Shown piece after piece: positions 35,467-45,013 of a DNA stretch of 64,000 bases (positions are counted from its first letter, which is position 1; every line of letters starts with the position of its first letter). Source of the stretch: Glaciozyma antarctica PI12 (Eukaryota > Basidiomycota > Microbotryomycetes > Kriegeriales > Camptobasidiaceae); contig KZ627157.1 in the NCBI GenBank assembly GCA_002917775.1, positions 1,093,454 through 1,157,453 on the forward strand, written 5' to 3'. A program made the translations under genes and the position numbers. The notes under the pieces are model-generated. The model was given only the letters and a program-made list of their open reading frames with translations. It had not been told where the DNA came from and did not search any database.

Positions 35467-36049
35467 ATGTCACAATTTTACACCGTCGAAGAGGTTGCGA
35501 AGCACAGCAGTGCGTAGTCCCCCTCTTCCTCCACCGAGGCGAGCAACAGCTAACGCCCTCCTTCCAGCCGCCGAGAGTCCCTGGATCATGTCCGTCCTCC
35601 TCCCGCTCCCAGCAGCACACTCGCTAACCTGTCTCTACCACCAGTATCGAGGGAGGAGTCTACGATATGAGTGAATTCCTCGACGAGCACCCCGGTCAGC
35701 TCTAACACGCGCCATTCCTCTCCGCTAAAGCTGACGACTCTCCCTAACAGGCGGAAAGAAGATCCTCCTCAAGTACGCTTTCCTCTCCCCCGCCGCGAAC
35801 GCGAGCTGACGAACTCATGCAGCTCTTGCGGCAAGGACTCTACCGACAAGTTCTGGAGTACGTCCTTCCCCCTCCCCCGTCCACGGCATAGCTAACGCGT
35901 TCGACGCGCGCAGAGTTCCACAGCAAGAAGGTCCTCACCAAGACGGCCAAGCCCTACCTCATCGGACAGGGTGCGTTCTCTCACGCGGGCTTGAGAGGGA
36001 GGGGAGCTGATTCGGCGGTGGTGCAGTTGCTGGGACGGCGAAGCTCTAG
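35467..36049 (+). CDS. Small soluble cytochrome b5-domain protein
   Basis: Six short exons in under 600 bp give about 83 residues. The spliced product begins MSQFYTVEEVAKHSTAESPW, continues IEGGVYDMSEFLDEHPGGKK, then SCGKDSTDKFWKFHSKKVLT and ends YLIGQVAGTAKL. The HPGG haem-ligand motif (with an intron between HP and GG) and the second His (KFHSKK) are both present. There is no C-terminal membrane anchor, unlike microsomal cytochrome b5, so it is probably a soluble electron carrier. Fungi encode several such stand-alone domains. Start is the only ATG before the domain; donors are GTGCGT/GTACGT and branch sites CTAAC, as in the neighbours. The partner reductase or oxidase cannot be told from the context. 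Confidence 0.85.
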
Positions 36050-36769
36050 AGGGAGGTTTACGCAGGCTGTACGGGTTCGGAATACATGCTGCCAATTTAC
36101 GGGGTCGTGTTCGGGTGCTGGTGCGTTCGTGTGAGGAGGAGTACGGGAGGGGGCCCCGGGTTTGACGGGGGGGCTTCTGCGTGAGGCGGGTTGCGGGAGA
36201 GGATCGCTCTGCGTGTTGCGGGAGAGGCAGAGGAGAGAGAGCAGCTCGTTCTGGAGGAGGAGCAGCGGTGACCGGGTTCGAGGGAGAGCAGGAGTGCGTG
36301 CTGAGAGGGAGCGGGTGCGAGAGCAGCTGCTGAGCCGCACTCCGTCCTTCAGACCCCGCACGAACGAGCAGAAAAGGCTGGCCCACATCCATCTTGTCCA
36401 CCAGCTCTCGACGCACGAACGCTCCGCGCGCCGCTCCTCCCACCGTCGTAGCTCCCAGCACCGTCATCCCGCGCAAGACGTCTCCAAACCGCTCCGACGT
36501 TCGCGTTGACCGTGTGTTTTAGGATTGCGAATGTGGATGGGACGGGGTATCAACAGAATGGGTATGTGTATGCAGGAGTCCGTGGGTTGGAGGGGAGGCG
36601 AGGCGAGGTGACGAGGGAATGTGCCGGGGTGGGAGGTGCCGGGGTGGGATGGGAAGACGTCGTCCGCTGAGTGCGCCCTCAGCGTAGCAGCTAGGCTTCC
36701 GCACTGCTAAGCACCTACACTCCAGCCTAATCAGCTCCCTCCCACCCCCTCCCTCGCGCACAACTCACC
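36050..36769. other. Convergent intergenic region
   Basis: 720 bp between the cytochrome b5 stop (plus) and the OST4 stop (minus). ORFs present have poor codon use and no splice pattern; I see no gene. Confidence 0.5.
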
Positions 36770-36993
36770 TCAATGGACCTCCACGTCCTCCTCCTCACTC
36801 TCCTCCTCCCTCTCCCCCCTCTCCCGCGCCTCCTTATCCCGCTTCTCATTCACCTCGATGTACTGGTAGAAGACGATGAGGATGACGGCGAGGACGCCGA
36901 GAGAGTTGGACAGGGCCGAGAGGAAGATGTCGCTGATGATGGCCACTGCGACAGAGTTAGTGGGAGCTAAGGAGGGGCAGGGGGGCACGTACT
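36770..36993 (-). CDS. OST4: Oligosaccharyltransferase subunit Ost4
   Basis: A tiny membrane protein of about 58 residues. It reads MAIISDIFLSALSNSLGVLA, then VILIVFYQYIEVNEKRDKEA, and ends EEESEEEDVEVH. A single transmembrane helix with the pattern I(S/T)D..L..L.N.LG......LIV.Y.Y..VN is the Ost4 signature; Ost4 stabilises the catalytic Stt3 in the ER oligosaccharyltransferase complex. The start codon appears to be split by an intron: the A is at 36993 (end of exon 1) and TG at 36944-36945 (start of exon 2), with a GTACGT donor, CTAAC branch and GTCGCAG acceptor (intron 36946-36992). No other in-frame ATG exists upstream in the part I read. The ~20-residue acidic C-terminal extension is longer than in yeast or human Ost4 (36-37 residues). 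Too small for automatic callers, but I am fairly sure. Confidence 0.8.
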
Positions 36994-38016
36994 GCTTGGA
37001 ACTGGCTGGGAAGGTGGCCGAGGTGGAGTGAGTGGAGGAGGGCAAGCAGCGACGACGAAGCTCGCGCCGACTGCTTGACTCTCTCCCAGTCACTCCTTGA
37101 CAGCCCTCCACCTCTCCCCGTCACCCGCCCCGCAGGATAGGACAGGATAATTAGGTGAGTGCCCAGGCGACGCATTGGTCTTAGCAGTCCCGGCTCACTC
37201 GTCCTTCGCCCACAGAAACGCCCGTTCTTCTCCTCGCCAACACGCAACACCACCGTCAACTTCTGCTTGTCCCCTCCTCAGACACGACCAGCGCCTCCCT
37301 CACTTGAGTGACTCCTTCTCCATCTCTTCAAGTTCGTCGGCGAGAGCCTCGCAGTGGACGTTTTCTCGGCGGGTGGGAGGGCCAGAGCGCTGTTCTGCGC
37401 ACCGGGCGCCCGTTTAAGCATGAGTCGCTCTCGTGGAAAAGCTTAACTCCCCGACAAAGGCTCTTGCGATGTGCGTCAGTTCTCTGTGCTCTGCGGGCCT
37501 GCTGCTTCCTGTTCGGCCACCGCGAGCGAGCCATCGGACGGGGCACTGCTCTCAGCAACACAGCTCCCATCTCGCGTTCCACTGTGCGCGCCTTAGCTCG
37601 GGGGTCTTCCAGACCTCAGCTTTCGTGGAAATCCTCGAGCGGTGCAGGCGGAACGCCTTCTCAAGCCGATCAAGGAGTGAGGTCGTCTTCGCTCCACCTT
37701 CTCGCAGCGTGATACGCCTCCGCTTTTTTTGTTCGTGCTCGATTTAAGTGGCTTGCCTTTCCAGGCCCGCTTTTCCAAGCTTGCGACCTTCTCGCACCCT
37801 TGTTGCGGCCGTCTCTGCTTTGGTCGCGTCCTTTGTTCGACCTTCTCTCGTGGGCGGTGCCACCCCGTCTCCGGCGTTGAAAAGAGCTCTCTCTTTCCGT
37901 TTCCTTTATCCTCGCACAACATGTGTCTCAAGACTCGCACGCAGTAGACGTTTAAAGGATGCCCTATCGACTGCCCGACGCGGATCAGCGACCTCACTCC
38001 GCACTGGCGTGTTCAA
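36994..38016. other. Intergenic, no clear gene
   Basis: About 1 kb upstream of OST4 (minus) and of the small unknown gene at 38017 (plus). ORFs such as that from 37748 have a basic Ser/Arg-rich start but continue out of frame with the downstream conserved-looking exon. Part may be a 5' exon of the small gene; I could not prove it. Confidence 0.4.
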
Positions 38017-38318
38017 ATGTGCGCCGACTACATCTGCAGGCTGCAGCGTTACCAATCTCAGTACACCGTCTACATGCGCGACTACCGTCGAGGAGAGCCC
38101 CCTCGGGAGCCATTTTGTCCCGGACCCTTGGAGGAGGTCACCCTTCATGATACGACAACGGGAAACTGTGGATCTCACAGTGGTACGTCCTTTCTACTTG
38201 GTTCAATGCCGCAAGCTGGTCCTGACCCAGGTACCTAGTTCCTGCGCCGTTGGATTACGCACGATTGCGTGCGGAATATTCAAGGCCTGAGACCGTCGTG
38301 GAGGAGGACGAGGATTGA
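38017..38318 (+). CDS. Small protein of unknown function
   Basis: Two exons (38017-38182 and 38239-38318) joined by an intron with GTACGT donor, CCTGAC branch and CTAG acceptor give 81 residues: MCADYICRLQRYQSQYTVYM, DYRRGEPPREPFCPGPLEEV, then CGSHSVPAPLDYARLRAEYS and an acidic end (VVEEDED). The frame is open further upstream to about 37948 and contains two more Cys (GCPIDCPTRIS), so the real start may be in an earlier exon. Four to six Cys, many Tyr and Arg, and no signal peptide or membrane segment in the part seen. Codon use is like the neighbours. I do not recognise it; the Cys spacing does not match a zinc finger I know. Confidence 0.45.
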
Positions 38319-38802
38319 CGGACCAACCCGTCCACAGCTGGCAGTCTGCGGAGCGAGAGTACGGAAGATCGGAGGGCGCGTGAAGAGGAAGAACGCCTCG
38401 TCCGGCGCTGAGGGCAAGCCGCTCGAGACCGACTCTCACGACGAGGGGGCGCGAGTACGAGTGGGCGTTAACGTCGATCAAATCACACGTCGGTGAGTGC
38501 GTTTACACTGCGGCTTGCTTTGTCGATTCTGATCTCGCGAGGATTCCAGGAAATCACAGAGAGGATCGGAGAGGAGGCGTATTTTTTTCTTTCAAGGAGA
38601 GCTGGAAGGGATTGTCGATTTGTTATGCAAGAGGATTGTGAAGCCATATGCTTTGTCGAGAGCTGTGAATTCATATTAAGAAAGACACTCGCGAACAAAG
38701 GAGTTCTGCTAAACGCGCGCAGAAAGGAGGTTGGCGGCGCTTGAGCTCGCCTGAAGTTCAGTCGGAACCGCCTCTTTCTTCCCCCATCCTCCCACCAACA
38801 CG
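38319..38802. other. Intergenic
   Basis: About 480 bp between two plus-strand genes. It contains a locally A/T-richer patch (around 38580-38700) unlike the surroundings and presumably the promoter of the kinase-like gene. No gene seen. Confidence 0.45.
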
Positions 38803-40024
38803 ATGCCTGCTCGCTGGCCCGTCGAAAGCAACGCCCTTCTTAGCCTCGACTGGGTGCGGAATCTCCCCACTCGCAGGAGCAAACCTCACGAACTGACGGC
38901 CTCTCTAGGACGAACCGAATTTGGGCGTCATCCTCACAGGTCCGACGCCCTTCTACGGACTCATTGGCTACGGCCACGACACTAAGACCTACCGCGTCTC
39001 GCAGGGAGTGTCGGAGAAGCGTCCGGATCCTCGTCAACCCCGCGCCCAAGCCCTCTGCGAAGTTGAAGCTGCGATCTACGAGCGATTGGGGGAGCACCCG
39101 CACATGACGCGGTACCTAGGACGGCTCGAGGACGGAGGGCTGCGACTCAAGTTCGTCTCTGGTGGGTCGACGAAGGAGCTGCTCGAGACCTACCCGGGGA
39201 CCTCGCGTCCCCTCCGCCTCAAGTGGTGCCTCGAACTCGTCGAGGCCGTCGCCTACGGCCACTCGCGCGGGATCATCGTTGGCGACATCAAGGCGCTCAA
39301 CACCCTCATCGATTACGACTCGCTCGACCTCAAGCTCTGCGACTTCGGCGGCTCAAGCCTCGACGGTTCTCCCCTCTTTGTCGGCGAGGCAACCTGCTGC
39401 CGCCTCCCTCGTCCTCCCTCCTCCATCGGCTCGATCCTCAGCGAAATCTTCGCGCTCGGCCACGCAATCTACACGATCCTTTTTGGCGCACATCCCCGCG
39501 AGCAGGGCATTTCGCCAATGCCGAGGCGGCGCTTGCGAAGGCGGACGCCTGGGAGGATGAGACGCAGCGCCAGTACGCGGCAGGGATCTTTCCTTCGCTC
39601 GAGCACTGCACTCCCGTCGCTCTCGCGAACGTGATCCAAGGCTGCTGGGAGCAGAAGTTCTCCCGCGCGTCGGACGTCTCAGAGGCTTTGGAGGAGGCAC
39701 TTCGGGGCGAGAGGATTTACGGACAAGGTGACAATCGGTTGGCAGCTCTGGGACCTCGCTCCGAATTGCTGCACATTATCAGACCCCCACATATTCGGTA
39801 CGAGGGGTGGACGGAGCATTTTTTCGAGGGGCTAGTTGGGCGCGAGAGGGAGGAAGTGGAGCTCAAAGCGATTGTGAGTCGTTTTCTTCCCCATCCTCGA
39901 GTCCGGATCTCGCTAACTAGAACTGCAGTTGGCCAACGGAGCGCTGGAGGTTTGCAATAGCGTTCCTGAGAGTCTCGGTGTGCGTGTGCGTACCTTCAGC
40001 TGCTCTCGCTTCCGAACGTACTGA
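38803..40024 (+). CDS. Protein-kinase-like protein
   Basis: Three exons (38803-38853, 38909 to about 39873, then about 39930-40024). The segments are a kinase fold: FYGLIGYGHDTKTYRVSQ (N-lobe), HMTRYLGRLEDGGLRLKFVS, LKWCLELVEAVAYGHSRGI followed by IVGDIKALNTLI (catalytic loop; HRD is replaced by VGD but the Asp, Lys and Asn are kept), then LKLCDFGGSSLDG (DFG present) and ILSEIFALGHAIYTILFGAH. The C-terminal part continues ANVIQGCWEQKFSRASDVSE. This resembles the lineage-expanded kinase-like family of basidiomycetes rather than a named kinase. Near 39495-39515 the frame slips by one base (HPREQ to GHFANAEAALAKAD), most likely an indel. The final exon is chosen from the splice GTGAGT ... ACTGCAG and ends at a TGA at 40022. 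Confidence 0.65.
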
Positions 40025-40325
40025 CGACGCGGAGGTAGAATGCGAGCTGCGACGTCGTGGAGCAAGGTGATGGGACGCGGGCGGTTGCGATTGCGGAGCG
40101 AGAGCGGTAGCAGTGTAATTGAGAAGGAGCTGTGACTGCGAGACAATCCCCGGAGCTGCTGCTTTTCCACGCCTGCTTCTTGCAAACCGCTATGCAAGCT
40201 CGTGTCGAACTGAGCGCGAGCACTTGTCACTCGACAGAGGGCCGAATCGCTATTCTTTTCTCCTTACTTCCTCTCCCTCTGCGAAACTGATGCACTGAAC
40301 TAACTTCTTACACACGACTGGACCA
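40025..40325. other. Convergent intergenic region
   Basis: About 300 bp between the kinase-like gene (plus) and HPC2 (minus) stops. Nothing coding seen. Confidence 0.5.
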
Positions 40326-43142
40326 TCACCCCGAAGCCCCCTCCTGCGCAGCCCTTTCCTTCTCCCTGTCCACCTTCTTCTTCGTCTGCGACATCTCCCT
40401 CGAAAGCTGGTTCGTCGTCATTAGGTCGTCGGGCCACAACGCCGCAAGCTGCAGCAGCGAAGCGAGGTCAGTAGAGCGTTCGAGTGGCGACGACGATGGG
40501 AAGAGCGCACCTTGGCGTAAAGCGCCTTCTTGGCCGCGAGGATAGAATAGGGCTTCTCCTTCGCAGGTCCCTCCTTCTCGGTCGACTTCTCCAGCGTCCT
40601 GAAGTTAAGAGGCGTAAGCACCGTCGCGCCGCTCGCGTCGCAAAGCGGGCGGAAGAACGGGACTCACTGCTTCTCAATGATGAGGTCGGACTTCTTCTCC
40701 TCGATCGTGTAGACTTCGAGGACGGCGAGCTTCATCGCTTCGGACAAGCGGAACTTCCATTTTGGCTCCGGCACTGCGCACGACGCCGTTCAGCTCACAA
40801 CTCCCGTCGTCACCACGCAGAAACGCACCTTCATGCTCCTCAGGCTTCGCCTCCCCACCTCCCGGCGACTTCGCCGTCGCATCTCCCGCCCCCTGTTCCG
40901 GTGTACCCCCCTCATTATCCTGCCTCATACTCTCCTCCATCATCCTCTTCCTCTTTTCTCCCGCCTCCTGATCCTTCCCCTTCTGCTCCTCCTCCCACTC
41001 CTTCTTCGCCTCCTCGTGCTCGGCCAACTGCCCCGGAAGAGACTCGGCGATGCCCGTGCGAATCGTATCGAGGTGGTCCTCCTGCTCCTCGTTGAAGAGC
41101 TCCATACGGCGGGCGAAGATCTCGCGCTTGACAAGCTTCTTGAGCGTGAAGAGGTTGTAGGGGAGGAGCTTGGGGAGCGCGGCGAAGAAGTCGTCGTCGT
41201 ACTCGTTGAGCTCGATCGCGAGCATGGCGACGTCGGCGAGGAGGGGACGAAGGCGGGGAGGGAACTTGCTCTTGACTTGAAAGCTCTCTGCAAGGTCGAC
41301 AGTCGTCAGCGGGCGAAAGGCGGTTGGAGTGAACAGACGCACCCTTGGCGATCTCGACCTTGAGCTTGTCAAACTCTGACTGCAACGCATCCGAGACTGC
41401 TCCCTACACCGAAGCGCGTCAGCTTAGCTCGCCTCGCACCAGGGACGAAGAAACCCACCCCAATCTTCTTCTTCTTCTTCGGCGGACTCATCAACGGCGC
41501 CTGAGCTCCCGCACCAAACGCCGGGACGCTCGAGACACTCGGAATATCGTCGTCGTCTTCGATGACAATCACGGAGGGCTGTTTGATGGCGTCCTTCTTC
41601 GACGCAGGCTTCGCTTTGGCACCCGCGGCGGTTGAGGTGGAAGTCGAGGCCACGGCTGAGCCCTCGGGAAGCTTGTTGGATCGACGGCGTGCGGGGATGA
41701 GCTTTCCGTCTTTGTCGTACTGTTCGGGAGCGGGGTTAGCGAGATCGTGCGAAACGCGGAGAGCAAACGCACCTTAGGCTTGTTCTTCGATCCGAGAGTG
41801 CGACCGCGAGATTTTCTGCAGAGCGATACGTGAGCGACCGAAGGGTGCGAGCAAGCTGAGCGAAAACCTACGCGTCGCCGATGAGCTCGAGAAGACCAGT
41901 GCAGACGAAGAAGCCGTCGCGCTTGGGACGGTGATACCATTGGGGCTGCGGCAGAGCATTAGCTACGAGCTCCTCGGCGAAGTTCCTGCCTTCTCACCTC
42001 GTAAAGCGCGATCTCGGAATCGTCGACGAAAGGATCCTCGACGTCGTAGCCTCCCAGGCGTCCCAGAATCGCTGCTGGTGCTCGCTTCCTCTTCTGCGAA
42101 GCGAATACGATCTCGTCAGCTCTCGTTCGGCCCATCACGCTCTGTGAAAGCTCACCGTAGGCACGGCAGGTGCTGCCTTGTCCCCACCCTCGACTCCCTC
42201 CATCTTGTCGTCCTTCTCCTTCTCCTTTCCCTTCCCCTTTTTCTTCGTCCCCCCCTCGCTCTCACTCCCACTGTCACTTCCGCTCCCACTCCCCTCCTTG
42301 TCCTTCTCGCTCTCTTCGACTCCGTAGCCGGCCTCGCGCGCCATCTCCGCGACGCTGTACTCGGGGACCTCCGTCACCGTCGCCACGGGGGGAAGTGTGA
42401 GAGCGAGTCGGATAGTGCGTGGGGGAGGAGCTGGCTTGGGAGGCGGAGAAGGAGAGGGGGAGCGTTGGCGGGCACGTGGGGCGGGGACTGGGGCTGGGGC
42501 AGGAGCTGGAGCTGGAGCGTCGGTCTTGGTGGAGGGGAAGCCGGGTGCGGGGGTGGGAGGGACGGAGCTGAGGGGGCTGCCTTCTGGGGGATGGGGAGAG
42601 GCGAGGTGGCCGTTGGAGGGGCTGGCGTTGGGGGCGAGGGTAGAGGAGCCTGAGACGTCCTGCATAATCGCGTCGCCGTGGTCGTCCTTCGCCGGTCCAT
42701 CGGAGGCAGGGACATTGGAAGCATCCAAGCTCGGATTAGCCTCTCCAGTCTCCTTCGATACCTCTACCTCACTCGTCGCGCTCTGCTGAGGAGGAGGAGG
42801 ACTCGTCGCGCTCCCACTCGCCGTCGCGTTCCCGTTCGCCGCGCGCTTCCCCTGCGAAGCCTCGTCGTCCGAGTCATCAATCACGACGACCGGAACGTTC
42901 TCCTCGCGTCGCGGTGTGCCATACAGGCTCGGCGTCCGCCTCTGGCTTCTGATGGGAGGCGCGATGACCGCGCTCACGGGCGCGGGAGCTGGAGCTGGAG
43001 GGGGGCCAACTTCGAGTCGCCGTTGTTCCTCGATAGCGCGTGCTTCGAGTCGGCCTAGTGGAGTGTTCTGGGCGCGAAGAGCGTCGGCGGCGGCGAAAGG
43101 GTCGCCATCAGGGTGAGTGCCGTTGGCGGAGGGAAGGACCAT
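40326..43142 (-). CDS. HPC2: HIR histone-chaperone complex subunit, Hpc2/ubinuclein
   Basis: About ten exons. The N-terminal ~340 residues are disordered, Pro/Ala/Ser-rich and acidic. Then comes the Hpc2-related domain (GGYDVEDPFVDDSEIALYEP followed by QWYHRPKRDGFFVCTGLLEL), the piece that binds Hira and histone H3-H4. After a Lys-rich linker (KSRGRTLGSKNKPK, SPPKKKKKIG) the ubinuclein middle domain is seen: FPPRLRPLLADVAMLAIELN, FAALPKLLPYNLFTLKKLVK and REIFARRMELFNEEQEDHLD, with a C-terminal helical region ending AAQEGASG. The complex deposits histones independently of replication. The start at 43142 (MVLPSANG) is preferred: the longer ORF from 43349 would overlap the divergent gene's start at 43333. 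Confidence 0.88.
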
Positions 43143-43332
43143 CTTGGGTACCCCGGTCGGGTTCGCGGTAGTCGCTGGGTGGTCTGGCAAGGCGCGGGCG
43201 TGTGTAGGATGAGTGTGTACACCGGAGGAGTGAGTTGGAGGCAGAGAGGCGAAGGAGCAAACACTCCGCGCCCTCGAGCGCCCTGGGCTCTTGTCTGCCC
43301 CCTTCCTCTCTTCAGCTTGCCAACGCTCAGAA
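43143..43332. promoter_or_regulatory. Short divergent promoter, HPC2 / unknown gene
   Basis: Only 190 bp separate the two starts, so the genes must share promoter elements. No element was recognised with confidence. Confidence 0.5.
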
Positions 43333-44647
43333 ATGGCTCCAAAGCGCAAACTCGTAGCACAGGTACGTTCAACTCCGCCTGGCTGTGTCCGTACCAGCTA
43401 ACCCCAAGCTCCTCAGGCCTCCTCAAGCTCTTCCTCCTCCGCACCACCTCTTCTCCCTCCCAAACCCTCTCTCAAAACCCTCTTCGCCCTCTTCACCTCC
43501 ACCCTCCCCCTCCTCGTCCTCTCCACCCCAACCCGCTCCCAGCTCTCCACCCTCCACACCTCCCTCTCCTCCCTCCGAAAAGGCGCCGCCTCCTGGAACG
43601 CGTCCTACTGCGCTCTCCCCTCCTGGGCGACCGACGTAGATGATCAAGGTGCTCAAGAAGCGAGATGCGCTTGGCATGAAGGATGCGAGGAAGGGTGCGA
43701 GGCGTTCCTTCGGCTGAGGGAGCTCGAGGGACTCTGTTGCGCTCTTCTCGCTGGGATGGAGGGAGCTACGACCAAGGGGAAGAAGGCGAAGCTGGACCTT
43801 GGCGCTGGGGGAGAGGAGCTTTTGGAAGAGGCGGAAGCGGCGGACGCGGACGTGCAGCTGTTCTGGGAGCAGCACCCATATGCGGATCGGCCGGAGGGAC
43901 CTCAGGCGTACTTGGTCTTCTGGGGACAGATGTGTCGCCTGGTGCTGGACTGCAAGAAGGCTACGACGGCTTTGGCGCTCAAGATTATCGTTCACAAGCT
44001 CAGGGAAGACGTCCTCGAGTCGCTCGGGCAAAGCCTTACGATCCGTGGAGCTGAGGGCGCGTTGCTGGACGGGGAGAGGACGTACGGCGAGGCGGGGGTG
44101 TTGATCCTCGTCGTCGTGCGGACGTGCGTCGATATGGTGCGGAAACTGCGAGGAGCGGAGGAGCGCAAGAAGGGGCAGACGACGCTGCGAATGGCCGAGT
44201 ACATCCTCGAGACGAAGGAGCTGGCGCCGAAGATCGACGAGGGAGTTTGGGAGTACGAGCCGGATCGAGAACTCCTCAAGGCGCAGATATCTTTGTTGCG
44301 AGTCGAGATGGAGCATGGCTTTGGGGTTGGCGCGAAGAAGTTTGAGCCGAGTCAGGCGGCAGTTGATGAGCGGGATAAAGGTGCGTTCTTCTCTTGCCTG
44401 GGAAGGAAGAGGCTAACGAGCGTTTTTGGCAGCACTGTTGGCGCTAAAGATTGCGAAGGAGGCGAAGGACGGAGCTGCGAGCGAGGTTGCGAAGGTGCGG
44501 AGTGAGCTGGGTCAGTCCGCGTTCTCCCTGGCCTTGTTCTCGCAGTTCCTAACTTCGCGCTGCTTCACAGGACCGGAAGATATCGCCGTCGTGGCGGAGG
44601 TCGAGGGAGGTAGCAAGGACAGTCCTGTCGTATCGGCGCAGACCTGA
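43333..44647 (+). CDS. Conserved-looking protein of unknown function
   Basis: Four exons. The protein starts MAPKRKLVAQ, then a Ser/Pro-rich stretch, then a helical body: LKTLFALFTSTLPLLVLST, SSLRKGAASWNASYCALPSW, ARCAWHEGCEEGCEAFLRLR, VQLFWEQHPYADRPEGPQAY, LVFWGQMCRLVLDCKKATTA, and TLRMAEYILETKELAPKIDE. It ends in a short charged helix and an acidic tail (GGSKDSPVVSAQT). The region with four Cys (CAWHEGCEEGCEAF, then LCC) is the most distinctive part. I recognise no family. Introns use GTACGT/GTGCGT donors (first about 43363-43416). It is divergently paired with HPC2, which hints at co-regulation but not function. Confidence 0.7.
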
Positions 44648-45013
44648 AATCAAAGACCGAGGAACCGCACGCCTCTCGCTCGTCCTCAATCACTGCTAAC
44701 GGGCGTGCGTTCCAAGTCCGGTCTATGTACTCCAGCTCTTCTCTCATTCCTGCACATCAAAGCTGCTTCCTTCTCGACCCCTCAAAAGAATTCATCTTTT
44801 CAAAGGACCCGCGCCTGATCCCCGCTCGAGATCAGGAGGCACAAGGACCAATAGCCCTGCCAAATCTTGGAACTCGGAGGAAAGCAATCGCGGCAGCGAA
44901 AAGCGGCCGGAAGGTGGGCGTGACCAAGCAGGCCCAGGAGTGAGCCAGTGGGGAGCCGCCGGCCTTTCCAACGCCAGCAGTTAGTCACCAGGTCCCCTTC
45001 TCCCCCAACCATC
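44648..45013. other. Intergenic
   Basis: About 365 bp between two plus-strand genes: 3' UTR of the unknown gene and the promoter of the amidase gene. No gene seen. Confidence 0.5.

Noticed and set aside
36050-36520. Arg/Ser-rich ORFs on both strands after the cytochrome b5 gene
   Set aside because: No splice pattern or family resemblance; typical of GC-rich intergenic DNA.
37748-38290. 180-codon ORF overlapping the small unknown gene
   Set aside because: It reads the small gene's exon in a different frame through its donor site; only its first part might be a leader exon.
42374-42789. Pro/Ala-rich ORFs opposite HPC2
   Set aside because: Produced by the disordered repeat-like N-terminus of HPC2; no independent support.
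43143-43349. Upstream extension of HPC2 to the ATG at 43349
   Set aside because: It would overlap the start of the divergent gene at 43333 and adds only low-complexity sequence.
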